Of a stretch of DNA of 64,000 nucleotides, positions 61,168 through 64,000 are shown one piece after another. This DNA comes from Bacillota bacterium. Its GTDB lineage: Bacteria > Bacillota > Clostridia > Lachnospirales > Lachnospiraceae. Location of the stretch: the NCBI GenBank assembly GCA_023391695.1, contig JAEWAK010000027.1, positions 348,637-412,636 on the forward strand, in the 5' to 3' direction. A program made the translations under genes and the position numbers. Position 1 is the stretch's first letter. Every line of letters begins with the position of its first letter. The notes under the pieces are model-generated. The model made no database searches and was not told the origin of the DNA. It worked only from the letters and a program-made list of their open reading frames with translations.

Positions 61168-61298
61168 TGCCATATCCTTGCTTACCCGGACCTGGTACCG
61201 TCCGGCTCATAATTGATGAACCATACCGTACACTGGTGTACTGGCCCTTGACATCTGGATTAATCCCATCGATGATTCACATCAGCCGATAGAATCAG

Positions 61299-61330
61299 CC
61301 AGGATGTCAGACAGCCATTACATATCCTGG
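61299..61330 (-). repeat. Hairpin C of the infB-rbfA intergenic region
   Basis: CCAGGAT (61299-61305) and ATCCTGG (61324-61330) form a 7-bp stem. Confidence 0.5.
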
Positions 61331-61350
61331 GATACTGCCATAATTAAATA

Positions 61351-61399
61351 GTTGAAAGAATGTATTTGGCATTCCTTTCCCTGTTATATTTCTTTCAAC
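61351..61399 (-). repeat. Hairpin B of the infB-rbfA intergenic region
   Basis: GTTGAAAGAA (61351-61360) and TTCTTTCAAC (61390-61399) form a perfect 10-bp stem around a 29-base loop. No T-run follows, so it is not a simple terminator. Confidence 0.6.
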
Positions 61400-61436
61400 C
61401 GAAAGATATGATGCCCGGTTAAGACATCCCATCCTA

Positions 61437-61502
61437 GCAGGAAACGCCATATGGTCCCATCAGACAGCTCAGTTACTATGGCGTATAACTCAATTTTCCT
61501 GC
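61437..61502 (-). repeat. Hairpin A of the infB-rbfA intergenic region
   Basis: ACGCCATA (about 61444-61451) and TATGGCGT (61477-61484) pair, and outside them GCAGGAAA pairs with TTTCCTGC across an asymmetric bulge. It begins ten bases after the infB stop codon. Confidence 0.6.
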
Positions 61503-61512
61503 ACAATTAGAT

Positions 61513-64000
61513 TTATCTTGGAACTTCCTGCATAATATATAATTCTACCGTATCGAATTCTTTTATATCATTGAACTTTTCAAATACAAGACCGCATTCA
61601 TATCCGGCAGCAACTTCCTTCACATCATCCTTAAATCTCTTTAAGGATGCAAGTGCACCTTCAAAAATGAGCTCGCCTTCTCTCATAACTCTTGCGGAAC
61701 AGCCTCTGATTATTTTACCGTCCAGAACATAGGAACCGGCAATGGTTCCAAGGCCGGAAGCTTTAAATACCTGCCTTACCTCCGCATGGCCGATTACTTT
61801 CTCCTCAAAGGTAGGATCAAGCATTCCCTTCATGGCAGCCTCAACATCTTCAATTGCATTATAAATAACCCTGTATAATCTAAGGTCAACCTTTTCACGG
61901 TCCGCAAGTTCCTTCGCCGTATTATCCGGACGTACGTTAAATCCTATGATAATCGCATTGGAGGTACTTGCCAAAGATACATCGGATTCGTTGATGGTAC
62001 CGACACCGCCGTGGATAATACGGACAGCCACCTCCTCGTTACTTAATTTAACCAGGCTTTGTTTTACCGCTTCCACAGAACCCTGTACATCGGCTTTAAT
62101 AATAATGTTAAGTTCTTTCACATTACCTGCTTTAATCTGTGAGAATAAACCGTCTAAAGATAATTTTGCTTTTGTATCCGCGAGCAGTCTTTCCCTTCCC
62201 TGTGATATATAGGTTTCGGAAATGGAACGTGCTTCTTTTTCATTATCCGTAGCAATAAAGATCTCTCCGGCATCCGGTACTTCATTTAAACCTAAGATTT
62301 CTACCGGTGTAGAAGGAGTGGCTTCCTTAACACGGCGTCCCTTATCATCCATCATTGCCCTTACTTTACCATAGGCGGATCCGATAGCAATGGAATCTCC
62401 GACGTGTAAGGTACCTTTTTGAACCAGGATGGTAGCTACCGGTCCCCGGCCTTTATCTAATTCCGCTTCAATTACGATACCTCTGGCATTACGGTTGGGA
62501 TTCGCTTTCAATTCAATTATTTCTGACGTAATAATGATCATTTCCAGCAATTGCTCCAGACCTTCCCTGGTATGGGCTGAAACCGGAACAAATACCGTAT
62601 CGCCGCCCCAGTCTTCCGCAACTAATTCATACTCGGTGAGTTCCTGTTTTACCCGTTCTATATTGGCGCTTGGCTTATCAATTTTATTGATTGCAACAAT
62701 GATTTGTATACCGGCAGCTTTCGCATGGCTGATTGCTTCAACGGTCTGGGGCATAACACCGTCATCCGCCGCTACGACTAAAATAGCGATATCCGTGGAT
62801 TGGGCACCTCTCATACGCATGGAAGTAAAGGCTTCATGGCCCGGGGTATCCAGGAATGTAATTTTTTCGCCGTTAACTTCTACCACATATGCACCGATAT
62901 GCTGGGTAATGCCGCCTGCTTCATGGGAAGTTACGCTGGTTTCACGGATGGCATCCAATAGGGAGGTTTTACCGTGGTCAACATGGCCCATAACACACAC
63001 AACCGGAGGACGTTTCTCCAACTTTTCTTCGTCCTCTTCCTTTTCTTTCAGTAATTCTTCAATAACATCAATCTTAACTTCATGCTCCGCAATAATGTCA
63101 AATTCAATGGCTATCTCTTCTGCTTCCTCAAAAGTTATCTCCTGGTTAATGGAGACCATTTTGCCGGCTAAGAAAAGCTTCTTAACCAAAGCGGAGGCCG
63201 GCAGCTTCATTTTATCCGCTAATTCTTTAATGGTTAAAATATCCGGAAGTACTATGGTTTTAACATCATCTACTTTGGTTTCCTGGATCTGGAGAGGCTT
63301 TGGTTTAATAAACTGCCCTTTTTTAGGGATCTTGATTTCGTCTACACCGTCCGTATCTATTTCTTTATGACTGTAATTTAATTTGTTGTTTTTAACATTT
63401 TTATTGGCCCTGCTGTTTCGATTGCCTGCAGATTCACTTCTTGACATTCCTATCGGAGCATCGAATTTTTTGGTATCACCAGGTCTGGAATCGGCCCTGC
63501 CTGTACTTCTTTTTCTATCCGAATCCTTATTATACTCGTCTTTATTCATACCGCCATAGCCCGAACCGGAGTTTCTGTTCTGATAACCGCCATCACTGTT
63601 TCCCTGCTGGCCGGAACGGTTATAGTTATTATATCCTCCGGACTGACCTGGCCTGCCGTTCTGGGAATTATAGGGCCTTCCGGATCCCTGATACGGCCTG
63701 TCACTGCCGGAATTACCATAGTTACCAGGTCTGCCCTGCTGGTTATTTCCCGGACGGGACTGACCATCCTGGTTCATAGGACGGTTCTGGCGGTATTGAT
63801 TACCGGATGGATTATTTTGTCCATAAGGACGATTCTGACCCGATGGATTATTCTGGCCGTATGGACGGTTCTGACCCTGCTGGCCGCCCTGGGCTGACGG
63901 ACCTCCCTGACCGTAAGGGCGGTTCTGGCCCTGCTGGTTATTCTGGCCGTATGGACGGTTCTGGCCCTGCTGGTTCTGACCATAAGGACGGTTCTGGCCG
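61513..64000 (-). CDS. infB: Translation initiation factor IF-2 (5' end beyond the window)
   Basis: GTPase that places initiator tRNA on the 30S subunit. 828 residues are visible and the frame remains open to the window edge. The first 150 are low complexity, with a tandem repeat of about 12 residues around GQNRPYGQNN (63782-63999), then other Gly/Asn/Arg/Tyr-rich sequence. An IF2N-like domain (LTIKELADKMKLPASALVKK) comes next. The G domain follows with GHVDHGKTS (DNA about 62988), DTPGHE and NKIDKP, then domains II to IV. The in-frame ATG at 63777 is inside the repeat region and is probably not the main start. Confidence 0.96.
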   Translation of the reverse strand, partial: GQNRPYGQNQQGQNRPYGQNNQQGQNRPYGQGGPSAQGGQQGQNRPYGQNNPSGQNRPYGQNNPSGNQYRQNRPMNQDGQSRPGNNQQGRPGNYGNSGSDRPYQGSGRPYNSQNGRPGQSGGYNNYNRSGQQGNSDGGYQNRNSGSGYGGMNKDEYNKDSDRKRSTGRADSRPGDTKKFDAPIGMSRSESAGNRNSRANKNVKNNKLNYSHKEIDTDGVDEIKIPKKGQFIKPKPLQIQETKVDDVKTIVLPDILTIKELADKMKLPASALVKKLFLAGKMVSINQEITFEEAEEIAIEFDIIAEHEVKIDVIEELLKEKEEDEEKLEKRPPVVCVMGHVDHGKTSLLDAIRETSVTSHEAGGITQHIGAYVVEVNGEKITFLDTPGHEAFTSMRMRGAQSTDIAILVVAADDGVMPQTVEAISHAKAAGIQIIVAINKIDKPSANIERVKQELTEYELVAEDWGGDTVFVPVSAHTREGLEQLLEMIIITSEIIELKANPNRNARGIVIEAELDKGRGPVATILVQKGTLHVGDSIAIGSAYGKVRAMMDDKGRRVKEATPSTPVEILGLNEVPDAGEIFIATDNEKEARSISETYISQGRERLLADTKAKLSLDGLFSQIKAGNVKELNIIIKADVQGSVEAVKQSLVKLSNEEVAVRIIHGGVGTINESDVSLASTSNAIIIGFNVRPDNTAKELADREKVDLRLYRVIYNAIEDVEAAMKGMLDPTFEEKVIGHAEVRQVFKASGLGTIAGSYVLDGKIIRGCSARVMREGELIFEGALASLKRFKDDVKEVAAGYECGLVFEKFNDIKEFDTVELYIMQEVPR

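Noticed and set aside
62429..63370. Long plus-strand open frame opposite infB
   Set aside because: It is the antisense of a strongly conserved gene; serine and isoleucine-rich composition is typical of antisense frames.
1..64000. An integrated prophage or conjugative element
   Set aside because: No integrase, terminase, capsid, relaxase or type IV secretion gene is present; accessory genes look like ordinary chromosomal cassettes.

Overview
The window looks like a chromosomal segment of an anaerobic, endospore-forming member of the Clostridia, most like Lachnospiraceae. The evidence is modest GC, strong AGGAGG ribosome binding sites, dipicolinate synthase genes, a fructose PTS operon, many radical-SAM and Fe-S proteins, and Bacillota-type gene order. 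Read on the minus strand, the backbone is infB, rbfA, nrnA, truB, ribF, rpsO, pnp, an M16 peptidase gene, tepA, ylzJ, ftsK. This is the arrangement known from Bacillus and relatives, but here it is split by accessory blocks. infB (5' part) and ftsK (3' part) run off the two ends. dpaA-dpaB belong to the same conserved neighbourhood but lie on the opposite strand, beside rpsO.

Region by region. 1-2.4 kb: ftsK, ylzJ-like and tepA. 2.4-13.6 kb: a carbohydrate island with a glycerol-1-phosphate dehydrogenase, a GlpK-like FGGY kinase, a split transketolase, a FucI/AraA-type isomerase, a divergent LacI regulator, an unrelated-looking Fe-S protein, and a cytoplasmic apiosidase-like (DUF4038/GH140-type) glycosidase. 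Together these suggest a route for D-apiose or a similar branched sugar through isomerisation, phosphorylation and C2 transfer, giving dihydroxyacetone phosphate plus xylulose 5-phosphate. No transporter is present. 13.8-23.1 kb: M16 peptidase, YcaQ-like glycosylase, CsbD, a radical SAM protein, modABC and an HTH/periplasmic-binding-domain regulator. 23.4-30.1 kb: pnp, a FAD dehydrogenase, rpsO and dpaAB. 30.3-42 kb: an UppS-like enzyme, two GGDEF proteins, an XRE regulator, a J-domain protein, the fruRKA operon, a CDP-alcohol phosphatidyltransferase and a DUF5050-like lipoprotein. 42.6-48.6 kb: two back-to-back metal-efflux cassettes, each with an ArsR regulator, a small HMA protein and a Zn/Cd-type P1B ATPase. 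48.7-57 kb: transposase and phosphatase remnants, an epimerase, a MerR-controlled aldo/keto reductase, an ABC exporter and an unusual MocR-type regulator. 57.5-64 kb: the ribF-truB-nrnA-rbfA-infB translation cluster.

The intergenic DNA is rich in small repeats. At least eight copies of one dispersed element, with the motif AAAGCGGATATTC near one end and CTTACTTGTAAGGTTAAA at the other, sit next to gene ends. There are two MITE-like elements with perfect terminal inverted repeats (173 and 155 bp), a second hairpin family with three copies, and a dense array of seven stem-loops between rbfA and nrnA.

The strongest candidate for something new is the putative apiose-type locus. It pairs an isomerase from a family not known to me to act on apiose with a glycosidase of the apiosidase family, and similar AT-rich sites lie upstream of both transcription units. 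All assignments come from reading the sequence; no database search was run.
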